A stretch of 11,447 bases of DNA from Reyranella sp. (GTDB taxonomy: Bacteria; Pseudomonadota; Alphaproteobacteria; Reyranellales; Reyranellaceae). Positions 1-6,912 of this stretch are shown here, piece after piece (position 1 is the first letter of the stretch; each line of letters starts with the position of its first letter). Location of the stretch: contig JADHLS010000080.1 in NCBI GenBank assembly GCA_016780605.1, positions 1 through 11,447 on the forward strand. The letters are read 5' to 3'. The position numbers and the translations under genes were made by a program. The notes under the pieces are model-generated. The model ran no database searches. It was not told the origin of the DNA and worked only from the letters and a program-made list of their open reading frames with translations.

Positions 1-1518
1 ATCGAGGCGCGGGTTACGCATGTCGTCGACACCGAGGAACTGGACCCGCAGGAATATGCGCTGACCAAGGACTATGCCGTGCAGCACGGGTTCCGCGCCC
101 AGCTCAATGCCCCGATGCTGCAGGAAGGCCGTGCCATCGGCTGCATTTGCCTGCGCCGGCGAAATCCCGGCGCCTTCACCTCGCGCCAGATCGAGCTTCT
201 CGAGACCTTTGCCGCACAGGCTGTCATCGCTATCCAGAATGTGCACCTCTTCACCGAGCTTCGCGAGGCGCTGGAGTACCAGACCGCGACCAGCGAGGTG
301 CTGAAGGTGATGAGCCGCTCGACCTTCGACCTCGGGCCGGTGTTGCAGACCGTGATCGAAACCGCCGCCCGCCTGTGCAAGGCCGAGATGGGCGGCGTGT
401 TCCAGCTCGAGGACGACGGCGCCTTCCACTGGAAGGCGGGCCATGCACTCGACCCGCGCTACCAGGAGCACGAGCGGGAGACGCCGCACTATCCCGGCGA
501 GGATACGCTGGTCGGTCGCGTCGCCCTGCGCGGCGCGCCGGTGTCGGAGCTCGACGCGCTCAACGATCCGGCGTACGGGCCGCGCGACATGGCGGAAATC
601 GGCCAGGTGCGGTCGATGCTGGGTGTGCCGATGCTGCGCGACGGCAGGCTGTTTGGCGTCATGTGCCTGGCGCGTACCCGGGTCGAGGCCTTCTCAACGA
701 AGCAGGTCGAGGCGATGACGGTGTTCGCCGATCAGGCCGTGATCGCCATCGAGAACGTCCGCCTGATCAACGAGATCCGCGACAAGAGCCACCAGCTCGA
801 GGTCGCCAGCCAGCACAAGTCGCAGTTCCTGGCCAATATGAGCCACGAGCTGCGCACGCCACTCAACGCCATCATCGGATACACCGAGATGATGGCCGAC
901 GGCCTCTACGGCGACGTGCCCGAGAAGGCACAGGGCGTGCTGGAGCGCGTGCAGGCCAATGGGCGGCATCTGCTGGGCCTGATCAACGACGTGCTCGACC
1001 TCTCCAAGATCGAGGCGGGCCAGCTGGTGCTGGCGATGGAGGAATATTCCGTCGCCGACATGGTGGGCACGGTGCTGTCGGCCACCGAGTCGCTGGCCCG
1101 TGCCAAGAACCTGCGGCTTGGCTCCGACGTACCGGCCGGCCTGCCCACCGGCACCGGCGATGCACGGCGGCTCACCCAGGTGCTGCTGAACCTGGTGGGC
1201 AATGCCATCAAGTTCACCGACCAGGGTTCGGTCGAGGTGCGCGCGGCCCAGGTCGACGGGCGCTTCGAGCTGTCGGTGGTCGACACCGGCTTCGGCATCG
1301 CGCCCGAGGATCAGGCCAAGATCTTCGAGGAGTTCCAGCAGGTCGACAACACCAGCACGCGCAAGAAGGGCGGCACGGGGCTGGGGCTGTCGATCTCGCG
1401 CCGCATTGTCGAGCTGCATGGCGGCCGCATCACCGTCGAATCCGAGGTGGGCAAGGGCTCGATCTTCAAGGTCGTCGTCCCGGTCAACGCCTCGCCCATC
1501 AAGGAAGCCGCGCAATGA
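1..1518 (+). CDS. GAF-domain sensor histidine kinase (5' end outside the window)
   Basis: The frame is open from base 1, so the true start lies upstream; 505 residues are visible. Residues about 1-85 are the end of one GAF domain and about 95-255 a second, complete GAF domain, so this is a cytoplasmic ligand- or redox-sensing kinase with no membrane segment in view. The HisKA H-box ([14 protein letters not shown]) puts the phospho-accepting His at about residue 282. The HATPase_c domain shows the N-box ([10 protein letters not shown], about 397-406), G1 (DTGFGI, about 428), F-box (IFEEFQQ) and G2 (GGTGLGL, about 457-463), so it should be catalytically active. It ends without a fused receiver; its stop overlaps the start of the receiver gene by ATGA, implying translational coupling and a cognate pair. 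The internal GTG at 79 is not a believable start because it would cut the first GAF domain. The ligand is unknown. Confidence 0.93.
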   Translation: MEARVTHVVDTEELDPQEYALTKDYAVQHGFRAQLNAPMLQEGRAIGCICLRRRNPGAFTSRQIELLETFAAQAVIAIQNVHLFTELREALEYQTATSEVLKVMSRSTFDLGPVLQTVIETAARLCKAEMGGVFQLEDDGAFHWKAGHALDPRYQEHERETPHYPGEDTLVGRVALRGAPVSELDALNDPAYGPRDMAEIGQVRSMLGVPMLRDGRLFGVMCLARTRVEAFSTKQVEAMTVFADQAVIAIENVRLINEIRDKSHQLEVASQHKSQFLANMSHELRTPLNAIIGYTEMMADGLYGDVPEKAQGVLERVQANGRHLLGLINDVLDLSKIEAGQLVLAMEEYSVADMVGTVLSATESLARAKNLRLGSDVPAGLPTGTGDARRLTQVLLNLVGNAIKFTDQGSVEVRAAQVDGRFELSVVDTGFGIAPEDQAKIFEEFQQVDNTSTRKKGGTGLGLSISRRIVELHGGRITVESEVGKGSIFKVVVPVNASPIKEAAQ

Positions 1519-1880
1519 GCAAGAAAATCCTGGTCGTCGAGGACACCGAGGACAACCGCCAGATCCTGCGCGACCTTCTCGGCATGTCGGGTTACGACAT
1601 GGTCGAGGCGCACGACGGCGCGGAGGGCGTGGCCAAGGCCGCCGAGCACAAGCCCGACCTGATCCTGATGGACATCCAGATGCCGGTGATGGACGGCTAC
1701 GAGGCGACGCGGCGCATCAAGGCCGATCCGGCGCTCAAGGCCATCCCGATCATTGCCGTGACTTCCTATGCGCTCTCCGGCGACGAGGAGAAGGCGCGCG
1801 CCGCGGGCTGTGACGGCTACATCGCCAAGCCCTACTCGCCGCGCCAGATGCTGGCCAAGGTGCGCGAGGTGATTGGATGA
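1515..1880 (+). CDS. Single-domain CheY/DivK-like response regulator
   Basis: This 121-residue protein is one receiver domain with no output domain. The acidic pair is E9/D10, the phospho-acceptor Asp is D53 (LMDIQMP), the switch Thr is T83 and the conserved Lys is K105 (AKP), so all phosphorylation residues are present. The [16 protein letters not shown] stretch resembles DivK and receivers that follow hybrid kinases in alphaproteobacteria. The ATG lies inside the kinase stop codon, and AAGGAAG seven bases upstream, within the end of the kinase gene, is a good ribosome binding site. It probably takes phosphate from the upstream kinase and passes it on or acts by protein contact. It is not called divK because that gene usually lies elsewhere and identity cannot be proven here. 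Confidence 0.93.
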   Translation: MSKKILVVEDTEDNRQILRDLLGMSGYDMVEAHDGAEGVAKAAEHKPDLILMDIQMPVMDGYEATRRIKADPALKAIPIIAVTSYALSGDEEKARAAGCDGYIAKPYSPRQMLAKVREVIG

Positions 1881-1899
1881 GTCACGCTGGCGCTCATGA

Positions 1900-1960
1900 T
1901 GGAGCGCGGACCTCCAGGTCCGCTCATGATCATGATGCGGACCTGGAGGTCCGCGCTCCA
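1900..1960 (+). repeat. REP-like nested palindromic element
   Basis: Two 24-base arms (1900-1923 and 1937-1960) are perfect reverse complements. The 13-base centre contains the palindrome TCATGATCATGA (1924-1935) plus one extra T. Each arm can also fold alone: GCGGACC-TCCA-GGTCCGC on the left (1907-1922 region) and GCGGACC-TGGA-GGTCCGC on the right (1937-1954). The 10-mer CGCTCATGAT occurs at 1891-1900 and again at 1921-1930. No T-tract follows, so it is not a typical intrinsic terminator. The nested form, and its place in the only sizeable gap of this signalling cluster, suggest a dispersed REP/BIME-type element. Whether it recurs in the genome cannot be seen from one copy. Confidence 0.7.
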
Positions 1961-1982
1961 ATAAAGAGGCCCGCCGCCAGCA

Positions 1983-3077
1983 ATGCGTAACCCCGCGCGC
2001 ATCCTGGTCGTCGACGATGTCGCCGACAATGTCGAGATTCTGCGCATGCGGCTCCAGTCGCTGGGCTATGAGGTGGTCGTAGCCATGGACGGCGAGCAGG
2101 CGCTGGCCAAGGTGCGCGAGGAGCTGCCCGACCTCGTGCTGCTCGACATCATGATGCCCAAGATCGACGGGCTGGAGGTCGTGCGCCGGCTCAAGGCCGA
2201 CACGACGCTGCCCTTCATTCCGGTGATCCTGGTGACGGCCAAGGCCACGCCCAAGGATGTCGTGGCCGGCCTCGACGCCGGCGGCGACGACTATCTCACC
2301 AAGCCGATCGACCACGGCGCGCTGGTGGCGCGCGTGCGCGCCATGCTGCGCATCAAGGCGCTGCACGACGAGATCCAGGAGCTGAACAAGGGGCTGGAGG
2401 CCAAGGTGCAGGCGCAGGTCGGCGAGCTGGAGCGAGTCGGCCGCCTGCGCCGTTTCCTGGCGCCACAGCTTGCCCAGGCCATCGTCTCGGCGGGCGACGA
2501 ATCGATCCTGGGCAACCATCGCCGCGAGATCGTCGCCATGTTCTGCGACCTGCGCGGCTTCACGGCGTTCTCGGAGAGCTCCGAGCCCGAAGACATCATG
2601 CAGCTGCTGGCCGAGTACCACGGCGCGCTGGGGCCGCTGATCCGCGAGCACGAGGGCACGCTCGACCGCTTCACCGGCGACGGCATGATGGTGTTCTTCA
2701 ACGATCCTCTGCCCTGCCCCGACGCGCCGGAGCGCGCCACGCGGCTTGCCATCGCCATGCGCGACGCGGTGGCCGACCTTGGCATCGCCTGGCGCAAGCG
2801 CGGCCACCGCCTGGGCTTCGGTATCGGCATGGCCCAGGGCTACGCCACGCTGGGCCGTATCGGCTTCGAGGACCGCTTCGACTACACGGCGATCGGCTCC
2901 GTCATCAATCTGGCGGCGCGTCTGTGCAGCGAAGCGGCCGACGGCGAGGTCCTGGTGAGCGGGCGCCTCGCCGCAGCGGCGGAGACCGTGGCCGAGGTCG
3001 AGGAGCTGGGCGAGCGCCAGCTGAAAGGCATGGCGCGCCCGGTGGCGGTGTCGTGCCTGCGGGGGCTCAAGGCGTAA
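1983..3077 (+). CDS. Response regulator fused to class III adenylate/guanylate cyclase
   Basis: The 364-residue protein has a receiver domain (about 5-122; D11/D12, phospho-Asp D55, T85, K107), a helical linker likely to form a dimer coiled coil (about 125-160), and a class III nucleotide cyclase domain (about 180-330). Metal-binding Asp residues are D189 (FCDLRGFT) and D233 (FTGDGMM). The transition-state pair is N309/R313 (INLAARL). T302 sits at the purine-recognition position where class IIIa has Asp, which marks class IIIb; the usual Lys four residues before D233 is Arg (R229). It should make cAMP, or possibly cGMP, under control of receiver phosphorylation, with the upstream kinase as likely donor. 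The ATG at 1983 follows only a weak, distant GAGG (1966-1969), and a palindromic repeat fills the gap upstream. No membrane segment is seen. Confidence 0.92.
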   Translation: MRNPARILVVDDVADNVEILRMRLQSLGYEVVVAMDGEQALAKVREELPDLVLLDIMMPKIDGLEVVRRLKADTTLPFIPVILVTAKATPKDVVAGLDAGGDDYLTKPIDHGALVARVRAMLRIKALHDEIQELNKGLEAKVQAQVGELERVGRLRRFLAPQLAQAIVSAGDESILGNHRREIVAMFCDLRGFTAFSESSEPEDIMQLLAEYHGALGPLIREHEGTLDRFTGDGMMVFFNDPLPCPDAPERATRLAIAMRDAVADLGIAWRKRGHRLGFGIGMAQGYATLGRIGFEDRFDYTAIGSVINLAARLCSEAADGEVLVSGRLAAAAETVAEVEELGERQLKGMARPVAVSCLRGLKA

Positions 3078-3106
3078 GTCGCTGAAAAGGACAGATTATT
3101 CGGCTT

Positions 3107-3132
3107 GGAACACTTCGCCCTGGCGAGGCGTT
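3107..3132 (+). promoter_or_regulatory. EcfG-type general stress promoter
   Basis: GGAAC at 3107-3111, a 17-base spacer and CGTT at 3129-3132 match exactly the promoter consensus known for alphaproteobacterial EcfG/RpoE2 sigma factors (GGAAC-N16/17-CGTT). The start of transcription would fall near 3139-3141, about 30 bases before the ATG at 3171. The site lies in the 93-bp gap between the receiver-cyclase and the small membrane protein, in the right direction. It is read from sequence only. Confidence 0.72.
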
Positions 3133-3170
3133 CATCTGCAGGCGCTTCCGGACCAGAAAGGAGTGACGAG

Positions 3171-3455
3171 ATGAGCGACTACATCCCCAATCCCCCCAAC
3201 CCCGAACGCGACCGTCGCAACTACGAGCGCTACTACGAGGACAATAGCGGCAGGGGCGTGACCCTGGTCGTGGGCATCCTGGTCGCGATCGCGCTGGCCG
3301 CCGGCCTGATGTTCTTCGCGGGCTCGCCCGATGAGCGCACGGAGCAAGCCCAGTTGCCGGCACAGGAACGGACCATCCCGAACCCGGCTCCGGCGCCGGC
3401 CACGCCGACGACACCGCCCGCCACGACACCTGCGCCGGCGAATCCGCGCCAGTAG
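3171..3455 (+). CDS. Small single-span membrane protein with Pro/Ala/Thr-rich tail
   Basis: The 94-residue protein has a charged, Tyr-rich N-terminal stretch (1-28), one membrane helix (about 29-51) and a low-complexity tail rich in Pro, Ala and Thr (about 63-94). This suggests an N-in inner-membrane protein with a short extended periplasmic tail. The start at 3171 is chosen because AAGGAG (3158-3163) lies seven bases before the ATG and because the EcfG-type promoter would start transcripts near 3140, after the longer alternative start at 3105. No known family is recognised. The promoter suggests induction in the general stress response, where small membrane proteins of unknown role are common. 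Confidence 0.8.
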   Translation: MSDYIPNPPNPERDRRNYERYYEDNSGRGVTLVVGILVAIALAAGLMFFAGSPDERTEQAQLPAQERTIPNPAPAPATPTTPPATTPAPANPRQ

Positions 3456-3475
3456 CCCCGACGGTCACCTTCGGC

Positions 3476-3513
3476 AAAAAAATGGCCCGGCCACGACAGG
3501 CGTGGTCGGGCCA
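3476..3513 (-). terminator. Intrinsic terminator, strong on the minus strand
   Basis: Arms 3483-3495 and 3501-3513 form a 13-bp stem with a single mismatch/G-T wobble position and a 5-base loop. On the minus strand the stem runs directly into seven T (3482-3476), a textbook intrinsic terminator for the secreted-protein gene that ends at 3626. On the plus strand the stem is followed by AAAAGGCCTTTT (3513-3524), a weaker tail, so it may also stop transcripts of the small membrane protein gene that ends at 3455. Confidence 0.85.
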
Positions 3514-3625
3514 AAAGGCCTTTTGTGTCTCCAACGCTTCCTAGCATGAGCGTGAGTCGTCATCCAAGGCGGCTTCACGCGCTTGCCATGCAAAGCTGAC
3601 CTGTCGAGACCGCAGACGCCGCGCC

Positions 3626-4063
3626 TTACTTGCCGATCTTGTCGAACGGCGGCCGCAGGAACAGCGGCACGCTCACGCCGCGCATTTCCGCCAGGCTGTG
3701 CTCCACGTCCTTAGAGATGCAGCGCCGATCGAGGGAGGCGTCCTTGGCGGTCGCCGGGTAGAAACGCACCGTGCTCAGCACCGCTTGGACCATCTCCGCG
3801 CTCTGGCGCGCGCTGGCCCCGGCCTTCTTCATCTTCTGCACAGCCTGTTCGATGTCAGCCTGCAGGCCGGCGTAAAGAAACGGCACCGTCTCGCTCGCGC
3901 CGCGCATGCAGTAGAAGATCAGCGAACGGTCGTCGGCATAATCCCGCGCCGCCATCATCGCCTGCTCGAACTGCGCGCGTTCCAGCGCTGCCTGGGCATG
4001 AGCGATAGGCACCGCAAGCACAAGGGTCGTGACGGCCAGAAATACGCGGGCTGATCGGAACAT
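3626..4063 (-). CDS. Secreted protein of unknown function
   Basis: The 145-residue protein starts with a clear Sec signal peptide: charged MFRSAR, a hydrophobic core, then AHA followed by Gln, with likely cleavage after residue 23. The mature part is mostly helical and polar, with two Cys (C52 and C115) that could form a disulfide in the periplasm. I recognise no enzyme motif or family. It is transcribed alone: its own upstream gap of over 200 bp holds a CRP-like site, and a strong terminator lies 113 bp after its stop. The ATG at 4063 has only a weak GGAAT upstream, so expression may be low or conditional. Confidence 0.82.
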   Translation of the reverse strand: MFRSARVFLAVTTLVLAVPIAHAQAALERAQFEQAMMAARDYADDRSLIFYCMRGASETVPFLYAGLQADIEQAVQKMKKAGASARQSAEMVQAVLSTVRFYPATAKDASLDRRCISKDVEHSLAEMRGVSVPLFLRPPFDKIGK

Positions 4064-4143
4064 GATTATTCCATTCTGGACGCGCGCTGGCGCCTTGTCG
4101 ATGAAGCCTCCCCGAGCAGATGCGCTGATTGTGCAGGAATATC

Positions 4144-4159
4144 AGTGATATTTGTCACC
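4144..4159 (-). promoter_or_regulatory. CRP-like binding site upstream of the secreted protein gene
   Basis: On the plus strand this reads AGTGA-TATTTG-TCACC, with the GTGA-N6-TCAC core of the classic CRP site intact (8 of 10 positions of TGTGA-N6-TCACA). It lies 81-96 bases before the ATG at 4063. It overlaps a second palindrome, AATATCA-G-TGATATT (4138-4152), which could be a separate operator. I see no convincing -35/-10 pair, so promoter geometry is unknown. The consensus is from gammaproteobacterial CRP; alphaproteobacterial homologues can differ. Confidence 0.4.
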
Positions 4160-4202
4160 TTTGCATCAGCTGCGACACACGACGAAATCACGCCCAAACG
4201 AA

Positions 4203-4231
4203 AGCGGCGGCACCTGGTCCGTGCCGCCGCT
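4203..4231 (-). terminator. Intrinsic terminator of the cyclase-haloperoxidase-protease cluster
   Basis: A perfect 11-bp stem (AGCGGCGGCAC at 4203-4213 with its complement at 4221-4231) carries a 7-base loop. On the minus strand it is followed by TTCGTTTG, a broken T-rich tail. It sits 45 bp after the stop of the SnoaL-like gene (4276) and so closes the minus-strand cluster. Termination may be partial because the T-tract is interrupted. Confidence 0.72.
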
Positions 4232-4275
4232 CTCTCTCATGGCCAACAGAGTCCGATGAACTCTCAGACGATCTT

Positions 4276-4638
4276 CTAGCTTGGCATCTTGTCGATGAAG
4301 CCGATGATCGAGGCGAGCTTGCCGTCGTCGGAGAGCGTCGCGAAGTCGACGCCTTCGACCACCGATGGCCCCGCTGCCGGACCGAGCGACCAGGCGAAGC
4401 GCACGGCGTTGTTGTGGCTGTCGATCTTCGAGATTCGCTTCAGCACGAAGCCCGGGAACTTGGCCTGCACGCCGGCCAGCATGGCGTCGAGCCCGGCATG
4501 GCCGTCGCTCACCATGACGGGATCGCGGTAGCTCGCATTGCCGGCGCACGACGCGGCCAACGCGGACTTGCGCTTGGCGGGATCGGTCTCGTTCCAGCTG
4601 GCGACGTAGTTCTCGACGACAGATTCAAGGGCGGACAT
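4276..4638 (-). CDS. SnoaL/NTF2-like small protein
   Basis: The 120-residue length and pattern fit the nuclear transport factor 2 / SnoaL-like fold: an N-terminal helix with YVASWNETDPAKR (11-23), then ASYRDP (35-40), HAGLDAML (47-54), a FPGF turn (61-64), and strands with VRFAWSLG (79-86) and VVEGVDFATL (93-102) ending in IIGFID. Members form a cone-shaped pocket that binds small hydrophobic ligands, and some act as isomerases, cyclases or hydrolases; the substrate here is unknown. There is no signal peptide. AGGAGG eight bases before the ATG is an excellent ribosome binding site. It lies 81 bp after the subtilase gene in the same direction and is probably the last gene of that operon. Confidence 0.85.
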   Translation of the reverse strand: MSALESVVENYVASWNETDPAKRKSALAASCAGNASYRDPVMVSDGHAGLDAMLAGVQAKFPGFVLKRISKIDSHNNAVRFAWSLGPAAGPSVVEGVDFATLSDDGKLASIIGFIDKMPS

Positions 4639-4719
4639 GGATGGCCTCCTGCAGTGGCTGTACGCCTGAAGAGAAGCGCGAATCAGGAAAACGAGCGATT
4701 TCCTCGCAGGTAATCAGGC

Positions 4720-6879
4720 TCAATACTCGTACCGCTTCACCTTCTGCAGCGGCGTGCCCCAGATGCGGCCCGCACCGCTACGCTCGTCCGGCGGCTTCGC
4801 CACTGCCGGCGGGGGCGGTGGCTCCGAGGGTGCCTGCTCGGCCAGGCTCTGCACGTAGGCGTTGTCGCCCAAGCCACCGGCCGCCAGATCGTCCGCGACC
4901 ATGCGTGCGACCTGCGGTGCTGCAACGCTGGTCCCGCCAATGGGCACCCGCGCGCCGCTGTGTGAGCCCGCCGCCAATCGGCCCTCAAGCACGAGCGAAT
5001 CCTCGCTTGGCGCCGAGGCATCAGGCCAGCGCGGCGGCCTCGGCCGCGGCTGGCGCGCGCCCGCCGAAGAATACTCGGCCATCACCATTTCCTTGCGCAG
5101 GATGCCGCCAATCACGATCGGATCGGCGCCGCAGGCGATGGCGTTGAGGCTGCACTGTCGCTGGACCAGGCTGTCGTTGTCGACCTGCAGGCGACGGCCG
5201 CTGTAGGGACTATGGATGCGGTAGGTGCGATCGCCGAGGTACGACTGGCGGCCGAACTGCGGATAGCCGGGAACGCTATCGTCCCGCGCCACCCAGGCGT
5301 CGATGTAATCGGTGGCGGCAAGCCCGCCGGTATGCGTGAGCGAAATGCGGTAGTAGCCACACGGACAGATGCTGGCCGTCGTGAGTGTCTCGGTCGGCGG
5401 CAGGAAGATGTAGAACGCGCTCTTCGTGTTGTAGTTTCGATGCACCAGCCAGCCGGGGTAGCTGTTGCCGAGCGGCACGGCGGTGTCGTTCTCGTCGATG
5501 GTGAAGCTGTCGCCCAACGGATCGGTCACGGTGAGCTGCAGCCGGCTATTCGATCCGACATATGGCGGCGTCCAAACCTCGACAAAGCTCTCCGTCTGGT
5601 CATTGGGCAACACCTGCCAGTCGAATGCATGCGTAGGATGGTCGGCGTCGAAGGTCATCTGCGCGTGTGTGCGCGAGAGGAAGCTGTTGCCGGAGGGCAG
5701 CACGAAGCGCAGCGTGATGCCGAGAAATCCAGCCTTGTAGACCATGTCCTGGATCAGCGCTTCCACGTCGCCCGAGCCGTCGTGCGGGCCCTCGAGACGG
5801 CCGTAGCTGAAGTTGATCACGACCGGCAGCGGGCCGTGGCCCTTGGTCAGGCAGTAGAGCAGCATCTGCAGCACGATGAAGGCCACGGCCGGCAGCAGGA
5901 ACGGCGAGAGCTGCCCGTTGTCGACATCGGCCGTCACCTCGATCGGCAGCTGCACGCAGGCGACGGGGCGGTCGACGCGGTTGTCGGCGACCGCATAGCC
6001 GCAGGCGGCGTCCATGACGTGCGTCCCGTGCGATATCCGCCACGCCGCGGCCTTGTGGTACTCGTCGTTGCAGAAGTCGATGAGGCCGGCCCTGCGGTAG
6101 ACGTCATCCTCCTCGAGCACGCCGTTGCCGTTGGTGCAGGCGGCGAACAGGGTGTCAATCGCCGGCTGAATCAGGCTCTTGCCTCCGCCACCCGTCGCCA
6201 TCGCCCACCAGCCCTGCACGCGGCTGAGGTGCTGACCGCTGCTGGACTTCACGCGGAACCGCTCGTTGGCGAAGGCAATGCCGTCGTCGATCACGCCCAC
6301 GAACACGCGAGCCTGGGTGCCGCTCGGCGGCGGCAGCGCGGCAACTTGCGGCGCCAGGCCCGCCAGCCCGCCCGCCGGCATGCCGGGAATGACAAGCGGC
6401 AGCGATGCGGTGTTGAGCGGGCGGCCGAGGACCACGCTCAGCACTTCGTCACCGGACACCATCCGAGTCATGACCGTGGGAGGGGCGAGGGCCAGCAGCC
6501 AGTCGCTGCCGGCATCCTCGTCCTCCGCCGTCACACCGGCGAAGGGCGCGATGAAGGTGGTGTCTTCCCAATCCTTGCGCAGAGGGTCGCGCTTCTTGAG
6601 CACCGTGTCGCCCTTGGCGAAATCCAGAGCGCTGCCCTTGACCTGCATCAGCAGGGTAAGCCGCTTGTCGGGACCATCCTGCAGGCCCGACGGAAAGTAG
6701 AGCGCCTTGCCCGGCCCGCAGGCCCAGGCGACGTAGGGATTGACCCTGGGATCCCGCGGATCCGGCGCGCCATCAGGAATGACGAGCTTGCGAGGCTTGG
6801 GCTTTTTCGCAGGCTTGTGTCTGCGCGGCGCGGTCTTGCGCGCGGGGCTCTTGCGCCCTGAAGTCTTGCGCTGGGCCAT
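4720..6879 (-). CDS. Subtilisin-family (S8) serine protease with long insertion and basic N-terminal tail
   Basis: The 719-residue protein has the full subtilase triad: Asp198 (VGVIDDGIA), His284 (SHGTHV) and Ser651 (GGTSVAAP), plus oxyanion Asn398 (PSGNSF). Asn to Ser spans 253 residues, against about 66 in subtilisin. The extra part (about 410-600) looks beta-rich, with WTPPYVG and LTVTDPLG motifs, and recalls the jelly-roll insert of Csp-type subtilases. There is no signal peptide; instead residues 1-31 carry 14 Lys/Arg and no acid, like a histone-H1-type tail. A hydrophobic stretch (about 325-345) is probably core helix, not a membrane span. The C-terminus is Pro-rich (685-697). GAGGAG seven bases before the ATG supports the start. 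It follows the LGG-repeat gene by 33 bp, so that protein is a natural candidate substrate or partner, but this is inference. Confidence 0.9.
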   Translation of the reverse strand: MAQRKTSGRKSPARKTAPRRHKPAKKPKPRKLVIPDGAPDPRDPRVNPYVAWACGPGKALYFPSGLQDGPDKRLTLLMQVKGSALDFAKGDTVLKKRDPLRKDWEDTTFIAPFAGVTAEDEDAGSDWLLALAPPTVMTRMVSGDEVLSVVLGRPLNTASLPLVIPGMPAGGLAGLAPQVAALPPPSGTQARVFVGVIDDGIAFANERFRVKSSSGQHLSRVQGWWAMATGGGGKSLIQPAIDTLFAACTNGNGVLEEDDVYRRAGLIDFCNDEYHKAAAWRISHGTHVMDAACGYAVADNRVDRPVACVQLPIEVTADVDNGQLSPFLLPAVAFIVLQMLLYCLTKGHGPLPVVINFSYGRLEGPHDGSGDVEALIQDMVYKAGFLGITLRFVLPSGNSFLSRTHAQMTFDADHPTHAFDWQVLPNDQTESFVEVWTPPYVGSNSRLQLTVTDPLGDSFTIDENDTAVPLGNSYPGWLVHRNYNTKSAFYIFLPPTETLTTASICPCGYYRISLTHTGGLAATDYIDAWVARDDSVPGYPQFGRQSYLGDRTYRIHSPYSGRRLQVDNDSLVQRQCSLNAIACGADPIVIGGILRKEMVMAEYSSAGARQPRPRPPRWPDASAPSEDSLVLEGRLAAGSHSGARVPIGGTSVAAPQVARMVADDLAAGGLGDNAYVQSLAEQAPSEPPPPPAVAKPPDERSGAGRIWGTPLQKVKRYEY

Positions 6880-6912
6880 GGCAATCTCCTCGGTGAACCC
6901 GATGATCGACGA

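Noticed and set aside
147..1880. 577-codon plus-strand frame joining the kinase region to the receiver
   Set aside because: Its first part is an Arg/Pro/Ala-rich out-of-frame reading of the kinase; only the last 121 residues are the real receiver, which has its own ATG and ribosome binding site at 1515.
1900..1960. Palindrome as intrinsic terminator of the receiver gene
   Set aside because: No T-tract follows on either strand, and the downstream gene has no clear promoter of its own in the short remaining gap.
1311..2807. 498-codon minus-strand open frame across the receiver and cyclase genes
   Set aside because: It runs across three well-supported plus-strand genes and the palindromic element and has no recognisable domain.
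3105..3170. Longer TTG start for the small membrane protein
   Set aside because: It lies upstream of the likely transcription start and overlaps the promoter; the ATG at 3171 has a well-placed AAGGAG.
4640..4719. Separate promoter or terminator between the protease and SnoaL-like genes
   Set aside because: I see no hairpin with T-tract and no convincing promoter elements in these 80 bp; the ribosome binding site of the downstream gene is the only clear signal.
5212..6861. 549-codon plus-strand open frame opposite the protease gene
   Set aside because: It is the mirror of the protease frame in GC-rich DNA; the protein is low-complexity in His, Arg and Ala with no family motif, while the minus-strand frame holds the full subtilase triad.
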